This document shows, in pieces, positions 31,734 through 42,911 of a stretch of 64,000 bases of DNA. Position 1 is the stretch's first letter. Each line of letters begins with the position of its first letter. The DNA comes from Delphinapterus leucas (lineage: Eukaryota; Chordata; Mammalia; Artiodactyla; Monodontidae): contig NW_022098043.1 of NCBI RefSeq assembly GCF_002288925.2, positions 10,303,489 through 10,367,488 of the forward strand, in the 5' to 3' direction. Under the pieces are notes generated by a model that searched no databases, was not told where the DNA came from, and saw nothing but the letters and a program-made list of their open reading frames with translations. The position numbers were made by a program, and so were the translations under genes.

Positions 31734-32382
31734 ATGCTAAACACTGATGAAAGAACTCAAAGAAAACCTAAATAAATAAATAGATATGCTGTGTTCATGA
31801 ATTAGAAGATTCAATATAATTAAAATGTTAGTTCTCCCTAAATTGATCTATAGATTTAATCCCAATCAAAATCCCAGCAGGATTTTTGTTTTAGATATCA
31901 ACAAGATGATTCTAAAATTTATACAGGAAGGCAAAGGATTTACAATAGTCAAAATAATTCTGCAAAAGAAGAACAAAGTTGGAAGACTCACACAATGTGA
32001 TTTCAAGACCCACTATAAACCTACAGGAGTTAGGACAGTACGGTATTGGTAAAAGGATGGCCACATAGATCAGTGGAAAAGAACAGCATCCAGGAACAGA
32101 CTCAGACAAATATAGCCAACTGATTCTGACAAAGATGCAAGGACATTTAAGTGATGAAAGATAGTCTTTTCAACAAATGATGCTGGAAAAAATTGAACCT
32201 CTCTGAGAGGTTAAAAAAAAATCCTCAACATTCTTCACCTCTAATACAAACATTAACTCAGAATGGATCACGTAAACCATAATCATTAAACAAAACAACT
32301 GTAAGACTTACAGGAGAAAACAAAAGAGAAAATCTCTGTGACTTTACCTAAGAACATCTAAGTGCCTAAGAACGTCTTAGTG

Positions 32383-32758
32383 GGACTTCCCTGGTGGTGC
32401 AGTGGTTAAGAATCTGCTTACCAATGCAGGGGAAATGGGTTCAGGCCCTGGTCCGGGAAGGTCCCACATGCCGCGGAGCAACTAAGCCCGTGCACCACAA
32501 CTGCTGAGCCTGTGCTCTAAAGCCCATGAGCCACAACTACTGAGCCCACGTGCCACAACTACTGAACCCGTGTGCTGCAACTACTGAAACCTGCGCTCCT
32601 AAAGCCCGTGCTCTGCAACAAGAGAAGCCACTGCAGTGAGAAACCCATGCACCACTACGAAGAGTAGCCCCCACTCGCTGCAACTAGAGAAAGCCTGCAT
32701 GTAGCAACAAAGACCCAATGCAGCCAAAAATGAATAAATAAATATATTTATTAAAAAA
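32383..32758 (+). mobile_element. CHR-type SINE, long form
   Basis: Starts ggacttccctggtggtgcag, tail 'aataaataaatatatttattaaaaaaaa'. Flanks aagaacgtcttagtg (32368-32382) and aagaatatctaagtg (32759-32773) match at 12 of 15, a decayed target-site duplication. Confidence 0.93.
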
Positions 32759-32906
32759 AAGAATATCTAAGTGTTCTTAGACACAAAAGCAGAACTCATA
32801 AGAGGAAAAGTTTACATACTAGATTTCATCAAAATTAAAAACTTCTCCTTTTTCAAAAACACTATTATGGAAATTTTAAAGATAAGCCTCAGAATGATAG
32901 AAAATA

Positions 32907-33127
32907 CAGTTGACCCTTGAACAACACAGAGACTCTGAACTGTGCAGGTCCACTCATATGCAGATTTTTTTCAGTAAATATGTACTACAACACTACGCTA
33001 TCCACAGCTGGCGGAATCCAAAGATGCGGAACCATGGATACAGAGGACCAGCTGTAAAGTTACATGCAGATTTTCAACTGTGTGGGGGGTTGGTGCCTCT
33101 GACCCCATGTCGTTCAAGGGTCAACTG
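32907..33127. mobile_element. Tigger-type MITE (MER2-like), 221 bp
   Basis: Perfect-looking terminal inverted repeats: cagttgacccttgaacaaca at the left, and at the right tgtcgttcaagggtcaactg. TA duplication at 32905-32906 and 33128-33129. Removing it restores a continuous L1 ORF2 relic ('gatagaaaata' joined to 'tttgcaaatcac'). Confidence 0.93.
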
Positions 33128-33405
33128 TATTTGCAAATCACATTTCTGATATAGGACTTGTATCCAGAATATATAAAGAACTATCAAAGATCAATAATAA
33201 GAAAACAAATGGAGGTGGTTCAAGATGGTGGTGTAAGGAAGATCCTGAACTCACCTTCCCCCACTGGGCACACCAAGTCTACAGCTACATATGGAACAAT
33301 TCCCTCTGAAAACCAGCTCAACTGCTCCCCCAGAACAAAGAATAAAAGGGCCACACTGAGATGGGTAGGAGAGGCAGAGACACTGTCTCATCAAAAACCC
33401 CACCC

Positions 33406-33762
33406 GCGAAGGGTAAGCTGGGACAAAGTGAGAGAGTGGCATGGACATATATACACTACCAAATGTAAGGTAGATAGCTAGTGGGAAGCAGCCGCATAGC
33501 ACAGGGAGATCAGCTCGGTGCTTTGTGTCCACCTAGAGGGGGGGGATAGGGAGGGTGGGAGGGAGAGGCAAGTGGGAGGAGATATGGGGGTATATGTATA
33601 TGTATAACTGATTCACTTTGTGATACAGCAGACACTAACACACCATTGTAAAGCAATTATACTCCAATAAAGATGTTTAAAAAAAATCTTTTAAAGAAAA
33701 AAACAATACAATTATCATACATTAAAGCAGGAAATATTCTGAGTATTCTAAAAATAAAAATT
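33406..33762 (+). mobile_element. 5'-truncated L1 3' end, possible 3' transduction
   Basis: L1 3' UTR from 'gaagggtaagctgggacaaagtgag' to 'ctccaataaagatgttt' plus A-run (33678-33686). A non-L1 stretch of about 65 nt (33687-33750) follows, then a second A-rich end with its own AATAAA. Direct repeats aaaaaccccaccc (33393-33405) and aaaaaacccacccc (33763-33776) bracket the whole. It interrupts the 5' UTR of L1-B. Confidence 0.75.
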
Positions 33763-33953
33763 AAAAAACCCACCCCAGCACAGCGACCCACAACTCGGGG
33801 GATCTCACAAATATGGAGCTTCTCTCTGGGAACAGAGGAGATTGTGTCTCATTATCAGGCACCCCAACCCTTGGGACCTGCACTGGAGACAGAAGCCCCC
33901 AACACATCTGGCTTTGAATACCAACAGAATTTACATCAAAAGACTCACAGGAG

Positions 33954-34300
33954 GGCTTCCCTGGTGGCGCCGTGGTTAAGAATCCACCTACCAGTGCAGG
34001 GGACCTGGGTTCGAGCCCTGGGCCGGGAAGATCCCACATGCTGCGGAGCAACAAAGCCCGTGTGCCACAACTACTGAGCCTGCACTGGAGTCCGTGAGCC
34101 ACAACTACTGAGCCTGCATGCCACAACTACTGAAGCCCATGTGCCTAGAGCCCGTGCTCCACAACAAGAGAAGCCACTGCAGTGAGAAGCCTGCGCACCG
34201 CAACGAAGAGTAGCCCCCGTGTGTTGCAACTAGAGAAAGCCCACGCGCAGCAGCGAGGACCCAATGCAGCCAAAAATTAATTAATTAATTGGAAAAAAAA
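33954..34300 (+). mobile_element. CHR-type SINE, long form
   Basis: Starts ggcttccctggtggcgccgt, ends 'ttaattaattaattggaaaaaaaa'. Target-site duplication aaagactcacagga / aaagactcagagga (33939-33952, 34301-34314). Inserted in the 5' UTR of L1-B. Confidence 0.95.
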
Positions 34301-35369
34301 AAAGACTCAGAGGACTGACGGCAGGGATTAGAGACTCCACTCTTAAAAGGCTTGTGTGCAGACTCACTTGCCCCAGGACCCAGTGCAAAAGCAGCAGTTT
34401 GAAAAGTGCCTGGACCATATGTGAAGAAAATTGATTGGTTACCTTTAAAGCATCTGCTGCGGGGGAAGGGCCCTTTGGGGACTCTCTCCAGGGATGGAGA
34501 CACTGGCGAGCGTTATATTTGCACTCTCCCTCTATCTTGCTAGAACCAGTGGGTATGCTCCGCCTCCATGCTCTCCCACTGCCCTGCTAAAGCCAGCAGG
34601 TGTGCCCCAGCCTCACACTCTCCCTTGGCCCTGCCAAAGCTGGCCAGCACACTTAGCCCCCAGGGGGTACTCCCCCTGAGCACCTGTCTCTGGTGTCCGG
34701 GGGGAGCTCGCATTTCTGGGCCCCATGAGTCTGAAACGATCAGAGAGACATTTCTTGGTAAGCTACCACCTACAGGGCACTGCACAGACATCAGACTGAA
34801 ACACACCCCCAGACTTCCTGTGAAAAAGGCCTGGAGCTTAAGCCTGAGGGGCAGGCTTCAGGTTCACCACCCATCTAGAGGCTTTGCATGTGCCTTTAGA
34901 GAAGCAGGCTAGGGGACACCATCTTTGTGCTCTCCCTTGACCTCACTGTGGCTCACTGGTACCTCCCAGAAAGGAGCTCATACGCTTTTCTGGAGCCCTG
35001 ATTTTTGCAATGTCACCAAGGAGTCACATCCAGATTGCCTGGTCAGGAGGCGGGCAGGGCGTATGACTGGGGCCGCACAGGACTGCATATATCTGCATGC
35101 TTTAAAAGCTGCTGCCTGAGGGTCTAGCTTCCAATCAGCCTGGAACTAAGCGCTGTCCTAGATCCCTCCCTCTGCGACACACAAGTCTTGGTACACCCTC
35201 AACAACTGGGACCTATGAAGGAAAAGACAGGCGCTTACACAATCACAAAAGTTCAAGAGACAACCAACAACTAGGGCAAGGTTGAACAATAAGGTTCATC
35301 TCCTACACAAGGCCCCTCCTTCAGACTGGGAGAGAGAGCTGTTTCGCCTAATATAGAGATAAACACAGA

Positions 35370-36236
35370 GTCAAGCAAAATGAGAAAACAGAAGAATATG
35401 TTCCAAACAAAAGAACAAGATAAATCCCGGGGGTGGGGGGTGGCTGGGGTGAGGAAGAAACCCTTTAATGAAACAGAGGTAAGTAGTTCACCTACTAGAG
35501 TTCAAAGTAATGGTTATAAAGATGCTTACAGAACTTGAGATGTGAATAGATAAATACAGTGAGAACTTCAACAAAGAGAAACTATAAAGAAGGACCAAAC
35601 AGAAGTCACAGAGCTGAAGAACACATAACTGATCTGTAGAATATACCAGCACGGTTTAGTAGCAGACCAGATGAACAGAAGAAAGGATGACCATCAGAAG
35701 ACAGTGCAGTGGGACTCACCCAAACAGAGCAGCAAAAAGAGAGAGGAATTTTTAAAAGTGAAGACAGCTTAAGTGACCTATGGGACCACATCAAGCAGAA
35801 TAACATTTGCATTACAGGGGTTCCAGAAAAAGAAGAGATCGAAAAAGGGGCTGAAAACAGACATCCAGATCCAGGAATCTCAGAGAGTTCCAAACAAGAT
35901 GAACCCAAAAAGACCCACACCAAGGCACGATACAATGAAAATTGTCAAAAGTTAAAGACACAGAGAGAATCTTAAAAGCAGCAAGAGAAAAGCAATTTGT
36001 TAATGTATAAGAGAAGCCCCATAAAAGTATCAGCAGATTTCTAAGCAGAAACTTTGCAGGCCAGAATGGAGTGGCATGATATATTCAAAGTGCTGAAAGA
36101 AAAATACTTCCAACCAAGAATACTCAGCAAGGTTATCATTCAGAATTGAAGGTGATAAAAGAGTTTTACAGACAAGCAAAAGCTAAATGAGTTCATCACC
36201 ACTAAACCAGCTTTACAAGAAATGTTAAAGGAACTT
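35370..36236 (+). pseudogene. L1-B ORF1 relic
   Basis: One fragment reads DHIKQNNICITGVPEKEEIEKG (about 35781-35846, here split across frame context), an ORF1p RRM-region hallmark. It continues to 'aaaccagctttacaagaaatgttaaaggaactt', the C-terminal end, where L1-Y has inserted. Frameshifts are visible between pieces. Confidence 0.8.
36226..36236. repeat. Target-site duplication of L1-Y, left copy
   Basis: taaaggaactt, identical to 42901-42911. Confidence 0.95.
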
Positions 36237-36602
36237 TTTTTCCCTCTTATTTATTTATTTACATCTTTATTGGAGTATAATTGCTTTACAATGGTGTGTT
36301 AGTTTCTGCTTTATAACAAAGTGAATCAGTTATACATATACATATGTTCCCATATCTCTTCCCTCTTGCGTCTCCCTCCCTCCCTCCCTCCCTATCCCAC
36401 CCCTCCAGGCGGTCACAAAGCACCGAGCTGATCTCCCTGTGCTATGCGGCTGCTTCCCACTAGCTATCAACGTTACGTTTGGTAGTGTATATATGTCCAT
36501 GCCTCTCTCTCGCTTTGTCACAGCTCACCCTTCCCCCTCCCCATATCCTCAAGTCCATTCTCTAGTAGGTCTATGTCTTTATTCCTCTTACCCTAAGGTT
36601 CT

Positions 36603-39600
36603 TCATGACATTTTTCTTCTTAAATTCCATATATATGTGTTAGCATACGGTATTTGTCTCTCTCTTTCTGACTTAACTTCACTCTGTATGACAGACTCTA
36701 GGTCTATCCACCTCATTACAAATAACGCAATTTCGTTTCTTTTTATGGCTGAGTAATATTCCATTGTATATATGTGCCACATCTTCTTTATCCATTCATC
36801 CGATGATGGACACTTAGGTTGTTTCCATCTCTGGGCTATTGTAAATAGAGCTGTAATGAACATTCTGGTACATGACTCTTTTTGAATTATGCTTTTCTCA
36901 GGGTATATGCCCAGTAGTGGGATTGCTGGGTCATATGACAGTTCTATTTGTAGTTTTTTAAGGAACCTCCATACTGTTCTCCACAGTGGCTGTATCAATT
37001 TACATTCCCACCAACAGTGCAAGAGGGTTCCCTTTTCTCTACACCCTCTCCAGCATTTATTGTTTCTAGATTTTGTGATGATGCCCTTTCTGACTGGTGT
37101 GAGATGATAGCTCATTGTAGTTTTGATTTGCATTTCTCTAATGATTAATGATGTTGAGCATTCTTTCATGTGTTTGTTGGCAGTCTGTATATCTTCTTTG
37201 GAGAAATGTCTATTTAGGTCTTCTGCCCATTTTTGGATTGGGTTGTTTGTTTTTTTGTTATTGAGCTGCATGAGCTGCTTACAAATTTTGGAGATTAATC
37301 CTTTGTCAGTTGCTTCATTGGCAAATATTTTCTCCCATTCTGAGGGTTGTCTTTTGGTCTTGTTTATGGTTTCCTTTGCTGTGCAAAAGCTTTGAAGTTT
37401 CATTAGGTCCCATTTGTTTATTTTTGTTTTTATTTCCATTTCTCTAGGAGGTGGGTCAAAAAGGATCTTGCTGTGATTTATGTCATAGAGTGTTCTGCCT
37501 ATGTTTTCCTCTAAGAGTTCGATAGTTTCTGGCCTTACATTTAGGTCTTTAATCCATTTTGAGCTTATTATTCTGTATGGTGTTAGGGAGTGATCAAATC
37601 TCATACTTTTACATGTATCTGTCCAGTTTTCCCAGCACCACTTATTGAAGAGGCTGTCTTTTCTCCACTGTACATTCCTGCCTCCTTTATCAAACATAAG
37701 GTGACCATATGTGCATGGGTTTATCTCTGGGCTTTCTATCCTGTTCCATTGATCTATCTTTCTGTTTTTGTGCCAAGTATCATACTGTCTTGATTACTGT
37801 CGCTTTGTAGTATAGTCTGAAGTCAGGGAGCCTGATTCCTCCAGCTCCATTTTTCGTTCTCAAGATTGCTTTGGCTATTCGGGGTCTTTTGTGTTTCCAT
37901 ACAAATTGTGAAATTTTTTGTTCTAGTTCTGTGAAAAATGCCAGTGGTAGTTTGATAGGGATTGCACTGAATCTGTAGATTGCTTTGGGTAGTAGAGTCA
38001 TTTTCACAATGTTGATTCTTCCAATCCAGGAACATGGTATATCTCTCTATCTGTTTGTATCATCCTTAATTTCTTTCATCAGTGTCTTATAATTTTCTGC
38101 ATACAGGTCTTTTGTCTCCTTAGGTAGGTTTATTCCTAGATATTTTATTCTTTTTGTTGCAATGGTAAATAGGAGTATTTTCTTGATTTCACTTTCAGAT
38201 TTTTCCTCATTAGTGTATAGGAATGCCAGAGATTTCTGTGCATTAATTTTGTATCTTGTTACTTTACCAAATTCATTGATTAGCTCTAGTAGTTTTCTGG
38301 TAGCATCTTTAGGATTCTCTATGTATAGTATCCTGCAAACAGTGACAGCTTTACTTCTTCTTTTCCGATTTGGAATCCTTTTATTTCTTTTTCTTCTCTG
38401 AGTGTTGTGGCTAAAACTTCCAAAACTATGTTGAATAAGAGTGGTGAGAGTGGGCAACCTTGTCTTGTTTCTGATCTTAGTGGAAATGGTTTCAGTTTTT
38501 CACCATTGAGGACCATGTTGGCTGTGGGTTTGTCATATATGGCCTTTATTATGTTGAGGTAAGTTCCCTCTATGCCTACTTTCTGCAGGGTTTTTATCAT
38601 AAATGGGTGTTGAATTTTGTCGAAAGCTTTCTCTGCATCTATTGAGATGATCATATGGTTTTTCTCCTTCAGTTTGTTAATATGATTTATCACACTGATT
38701 GATTTGCGTGTATTGAAGAATCCTTGCATTCCTGGGATAAACCCCACTTGATCATGGTGTATGATCCTTTTAATGTGCTGTTGGATTCGGTTTGCTAGTA
38801 TTTTGTTGAGGATTTTTGCATCTATGTTCATCAGTGATATTGGCCTGTAGTTTTCTTTCTTTGCGACATCGTTGTCTGGTTTTGGTATCAGGGTGATGGT
38901 GGCCTCGTAGAATGGGTTTGGGAGTGTTCCTCCCTCTGCTATATTTTGGAAGAGTTTGAGAAGGATAGGTGTTAGCTCTTCTCTAAATGTTTGATAGAAT
39001 TCGCCTGTGAAGCCATCTGGTCCTGGGCCTTTGTTTGTTGGAAGATTTTAAATCACAGTCTCAATTTCAGTGCTTGTGATTGGTCTGTTTATATTTTCTA
39101 TTTCTTCCTGGTGCAGTCTCTGAAGGTTGTGCTTTTCTAAGAATTTGTCCATTTCTTCCAGTTGTCCATTTTATTGGCATATAGTTGCTTGTAGTAATCT
39201 CATGATCTTTTGTATTTCTGTAGTGTCAGTTGTTACTTCTCCTTTTTCATTTCTAATTGTATTGATTAGAGTCTTCTCCCTTTTTTTCTTGATGAGTCTG
39301 GCTAATGGTTTATCAATTTTGTTTATCTTCTCAAAGAACCAGCTTTTAGTTTTATTGATCTTTGCTATCGTTTCCTTCATTTCTTTTTCATTTATTTCTG
39401 ATCTGATTTTTATGATTTCTTTCCTTCTGCTAACTTTGGGGTTTTCTTGCTCTTCTTTCTCTAATTGCTTTAGGTGCAAGGTTAGGTTGTTTATTCGAGA
39501 TGTTTCCTGTCTCTTAAGGTACGATTGTATTGCTATAAACTTCCCTCTTAGAACTGCTTTTGCTGCAGCCCATGGGTTTTGGGTCGTCGTGTCTCCATTG

Positions 39601-40430
39601 TCATTTGTTTCTAGGTATTTTTTTATTTCCTCTTTGATTTCTTCAGTGATCACTTCATTATTAAGTAGTGTATTGTTTAGCCTCCATGTGTTTGTATTTT
39701 TTACAGATCTTTTCCTGTAATTGATATCTAGTCTCATAGCGTTGTGGTCGGAAAAGATACTTGATACAATTTCAATTTTCTTAAATTTACCAAGGCTTGA
39801 TTTGTGACCCAAGATATGATCTATCCTGGAGAATGTTCCTTGAGCACTTGAGAAAAATGTGTATTCTGTTGTTTTTGGATGGAATGTCCTATAAATATCA
39901 ATTAAGTCCATCTTGTTTAATGTATCATTTAAAGCTTGTGTTTCCTTATTTATTTTCATTTTGGATGATCTGTCCATTGGTGAAAGTGGGGTGTTAAAGT
40001 CCCCTACTATGACTGTATTACTGTCGATTCCCCCTTTTATGGCTGTTAGTATTTGCCATATGTACTGAGGTGCTCCTATGTTGTATGCATAAATATTTAC
40101 AATTGTTATATCTTCTTCTTGGATCGATCCCTTGATCATTATGTAGTGTCCTTCTTTGTCTCTTCTAAGAGTCTTTATTTTAAAGTCTGTTTTGTCTGAT
40201 ATGAGAATTGCTACTCCAGCTTTCTTTTGGTTTTCATTTGCATGAAATATCTTTTTCCATCCCCTTACTTTCAGTCTGTTTGTGTCTCTAGGTCTAAAGT
40301 GGGTCTCTTGTAGACAGCAAATATATGGGTCTTGTTTCTGTATCCATTCAGCCAATCTGTGTCTTTTGGTGGGAGCATTTAATCCATTTACATTTAAGGT
40401 AATTATCGATATGTATGTTCCTATTCCCAT
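36603..40430 (-). pseudogene. L1-Y ORF2 (endonuclease-reverse transcriptase), broken
   Basis: The span of 3,828 nt equals the normal ORF2p length of about 1,275 codons, so little is missing. The endonuclease domain is intact over 419 residues ([34 protein letters not shown]). The frame then breaks near 39170. The reverse transcriptase segment 38831-38319 has [16 protein letters not shown] and [12 protein letters not shown], but the catalytic FADD region reads FAGYYT followed by a stop. Further breaks lie near 38050 and 37750; the last 364 codons are open and include the cysteine-bearing end ([18 protein letters not shown]). Confidence 0.92.
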
Positions 40431-40488
40431 TTTCTTAATTGTTTTGGGTTCGTTATTGTAGGTCTTTTCCTTCTTTTGTGTTACTTGC

Positions 40489-41382
40489 CTAGAGAAGTTC
40501 CTTTAGCAGTTGTTGTAAAGCTGGTTTGGTGGTGCTGAATTCTCTTAGCTTTTGCTTGTCTGTAAAGGTTTTAATTTCTCCATCAAATCTGAATGAGATC
40601 CTTGCTGGGTAGAGTAATCTTGGTTGCAGGTTTTTCTCCTTCATCACTTTAAATATGTCCTGCCAGTCCCTTCTGGCTTGCAGAGTTTCTGCTGAAAGAT
40701 CAGCTGTTAACCTTATGGGGATTCCCTTGTGTGTTATTTGTTGTTTTTCCCTTGCTGCTTTTAATATGCTTTCTTTGTATTTAATTTTTGACAGTTTGAT
40801 TAATATGTGTCTTGGCGTATTTCTCCTTCGATTTATCCTGTATGGGACTCTCTGTGCTTCCTGGGCTTGATTAACTATTTCCTTTCCCATATTAGGGAAG
40901 TTTTCAACTCTCTTCAATAATCTCTTCAAATATTTTCTCAGTCCCTTTCTTTTTCTCTTCTTCTTCTGGAACCCCTATAATTCGAATGTTGGTGCGTTTA
41001 ACGTTGTCCCAGTCTCTGAGACTGTCCTCAGTTTTTTTCATTCTTTTTTCTTTATTCTGCTCTGCAGTACTTATTTCCACTATTTTATCTTCCAGGTCAC
41101 TTATCCGTTCTTCTGCCTCGGTTATTCTGCTATTGATCCCATCTAGAGTATTTTTAATTTCATTTATTGTGTTGTTCATCATTGTTTCATCTTTAGTTCT
41201 TCTAGGTCCTTGTTACATGTTTCTTGCATTTTCTCTATTCTATTTCCAAGATCTTGGATCATCTTTACTATCATTATTCTGAATTCTTTTTCAGGTAGAC
41301 TGCCTATTTCCTCTTCATTTGTTAGATCTGGTGGGTTTTTATCTTGCTCCTTCATCTGCTGTGAGTTTTTCTGTCTTCTCAT
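40489..41382 (-). pseudogene. L1-Y ORF1 (RNA-binding chaperone), broken by two frameshifts
   Basis: Three overlapping frames, 41382-41179, 41182-40904 and 40929-40489, together cover about 298 codons, near normal ORF1p length. The first two are coiled-coil-like (ITEAEERISDLEDKI), the second carries the RRM start (IRIIGVPEEEE), and the third the C-terminal domain (RHILIKLSKIKYKESILKAA to LQQLLKELL). Offsets between frames show indels near 41180 and 40910-40929. Confidence 0.9.
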
Positions 41383-41901
41383 TTTGCTTATCTTACTGTG
41401 TTTGGGGTCTCCTTTTTGCAGGCTGCAAGTTCGTAGTTCCCGTTGTTTTTGGTGTCTGTCCCCAATGCTAAGGTTGGTTCAGTGGGTCGTGTAGGCTTCC
41501 TGGTGGAGGGGACTAGTGCCTGTGTTCTGGTGGATGAGGCTGGATCTTGTCTTTCCGGTGGGCAGGTCCACGTCTGGTGGTGTGTTTTGGGGTGTCTGTG
41601 GACTTATTATGATTTTAGGAAGCCTCTCTGCTAATGGGTGGGGTTGTGTTCTTGCCTTGCTAGTTGTTTGGCATAGGATGTCCAGCACTGTAGCTTGCTG
41701 GTGTTGACATGGAGATCTCTGGGAGATTTTCGCCGTTTGATATTATGTGGAGCTGGGAGGTCTCTTGTGGACCAGTGTCCTGAAGTTGGCTCTCCCACCT
41801 CAGAGGCACAGCACTGACTCTTGGCTGCAGCACCAAGAGCCTTTCATCCACACAGCTCAGAATAAAAGGCAGAAAAAGTAGAAAGAAAGAATTAGTAGAA
41901 G

Positions 41902-42065
41902 TAGAAAGAAAGGAGGGAGGGAGGGAGGGAGGAAGGAAGGAAGGAGGGAGGGAAGGAAGGAAAAGAAGAAATAAAGAAGATAAAGTAAAATAAAATAAAG
42001 TAAGATAAAATATAATAAAGGTATTAAAATAAAAAAATAATTATTAAGAAAAAAAATTAGAAAAA
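41902..42065. repeat. (GGGA/GGAA)n then A-rich low-complexity tract in L1-Y 5' UTR
   Basis: Plus strand 'aggagggagggagggagggaggaagg' followed by 'aaagtaaaataaaataaagtaagataa'. On the L1 strand this is a pyrimidine/T-rich tract between promoter and ORF1. Confidence 0.85.
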
Positions 42066-42349
42066 AAACAAAACGGACGGATAAAACCCTAGGACAAATG
42101 GTGGAAGCAGAGCTATACAGACAAAATCTCACACAGAAGCATACACACTCACAAAAAGAGGAAAAGGGGAAAAAAATCACAAATCTTGCTCTTAAAGTCC
42201 ACCTCCTCAATTTTGGGATGATTCGTTGTCTATTCAGGTATTCCACAGATGCAGGGTACATCAAGTTGATTGTGGAGCTTTATTCCGCTGCTTCTGAGGC
42301 TGCTGGGAGAGATTTTCCTTTCTCTTCTTTGTTCTCACAGCTCCCAGGG

Positions 42350-42900
42350 GGCTCAGCTTTGGATTTGGCCCCGCCTCTGCGTGTAGGTCGCTGGAGGGCG
42401 TCTGTTGTTCTTCGCTCAGACAGGACAGGGTTAAAGGAGCCGCTGATTCGGGGGAGGGATGCGCACGGAGTGCGGGCGAGCCTGCAGAGGCAGAGGCCAG
42501 CGTGACGTTGCACCAGCCTGAGGCGTGCCGTGCGTTCTCCCGGGGGAGTTGTCCTTGGATCCCGGGACCCTGGCAGTAGCGGGCTACACAGGCTCCCCGG
42601 AAGGGGGGTGTGGATAGTGACCTGTGCTCGCACACAGGCTTCTCGGTGGCGGCAGCAGCAGCCTTAGCGTCTCATGCCCATCTCTGGGGTTCGCGCTTTT
42701 AGCCGCGGCTCGCGCCCATCTCTGGAGCTCCTTTAAGCAGCGCTCTTAATCCCCTCTCCTCGAGCACCAGGAAACAAAGAGGGAAGAAAAAGTCTCTTGC
42801 CTCTTCGGCAGGTCCAGACTTTGCCCCGGACTCCCTCCGGCTAGCCGTGGTGCACTAACCCCCTGCAGGCTGTGTTCACGCTGCCAACCCCGGTCCTCTC
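42350..42900 (-). promoter_or_regulatory. CpG-rich L1-Y 5' UTR promoter region
   Basis: The first 550 bp of the L1-Y sense strand are GC- and CpG-rich, as expected for the internal promoter of a full-length mammalian L1; the human L1 promoter is similarly placed. No individual factor site is claimed. Confidence 0.6.
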
Positions 42901-42911
42901 TAAAGGAACTT
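42901..42911. repeat. Target-site duplication of L1-Y, right copy
   Basis: taaaggaactt, identical to 36226-36236; the following 'ctttaatcaaaaaagaaagg' continues L1-B. Confidence 0.95.

Larger units (their letters stand above)
28740..33210 (+). pseudogene. L1-A ORF2 relic (endonuclease to C-terminal region, first part)
   Basis: The endonuclease-like part is near 28.80-29.35 kb ('ctacaagaaacctacttta', 'aagctggagtagctatctta'), reverse-transcriptase-like at 30.06-31.2 kb ('acctcccaacagagaaaactccagaccaaatgg', 'atttgcagaagacgcaattgtctat'), and C-terminal part to 33.21 kb. Frames are repeatedly broken and interrupted by SINEs at 30.4, 31.4 and 32.4 kb. Confidence 0.8.
36237..42900 (-). mobile_element. 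L1-Y: near-full-length minus-strand L1 (6.66 kb)
   Basis: Bounded by an exact 11-bp duplication taaaggaactt. On its own strand it reads 5' UTR (42900-about 41400, CpG-rich first 550 bp), ORF1 (about 41382-40489), ORF2 (40430-36603), 3' UTR with a purine-rich tract (GGGAGGGAGG region, plus 36373-36396) and a poly-A next to 36237. It is inserted in the last codons of ORF1 of L1-B. It is the youngest large insertion here but both ORFs are broken. Confidence 0.95.

Noticed and set aside
33211..33680. Direct fusion of L1 5' UTR to L1 3' UTR as a spliced integrated retroelement
   Set aside because: Direct repeats around 33406-33762 and continuation of the L1-B 5' UTR after 33776 fit a later insertion into the 5' UTR better than a spliced L1 transcript.
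35606..35935. 109-codon minus-strand frame with signal-peptide-like start
   Set aside because: Antisense of L1-B ORF1.
39127..39720. 197-codon plus-strand frame, hydrophobic, membrane-protein-like
   Set aside because: It is the antisense of the L1-Y ORF2 endonuclease; Phe/Ser/Leu richness comes from the complementary strand of Lys/Glu-rich L1 sequence.
41857..42264. Hydrophobic Phe/Leu-rich minus-strand frame
   Set aside because: Translation of the low-complexity GGAA/A-rich tract in the L1-Y 5' UTR.
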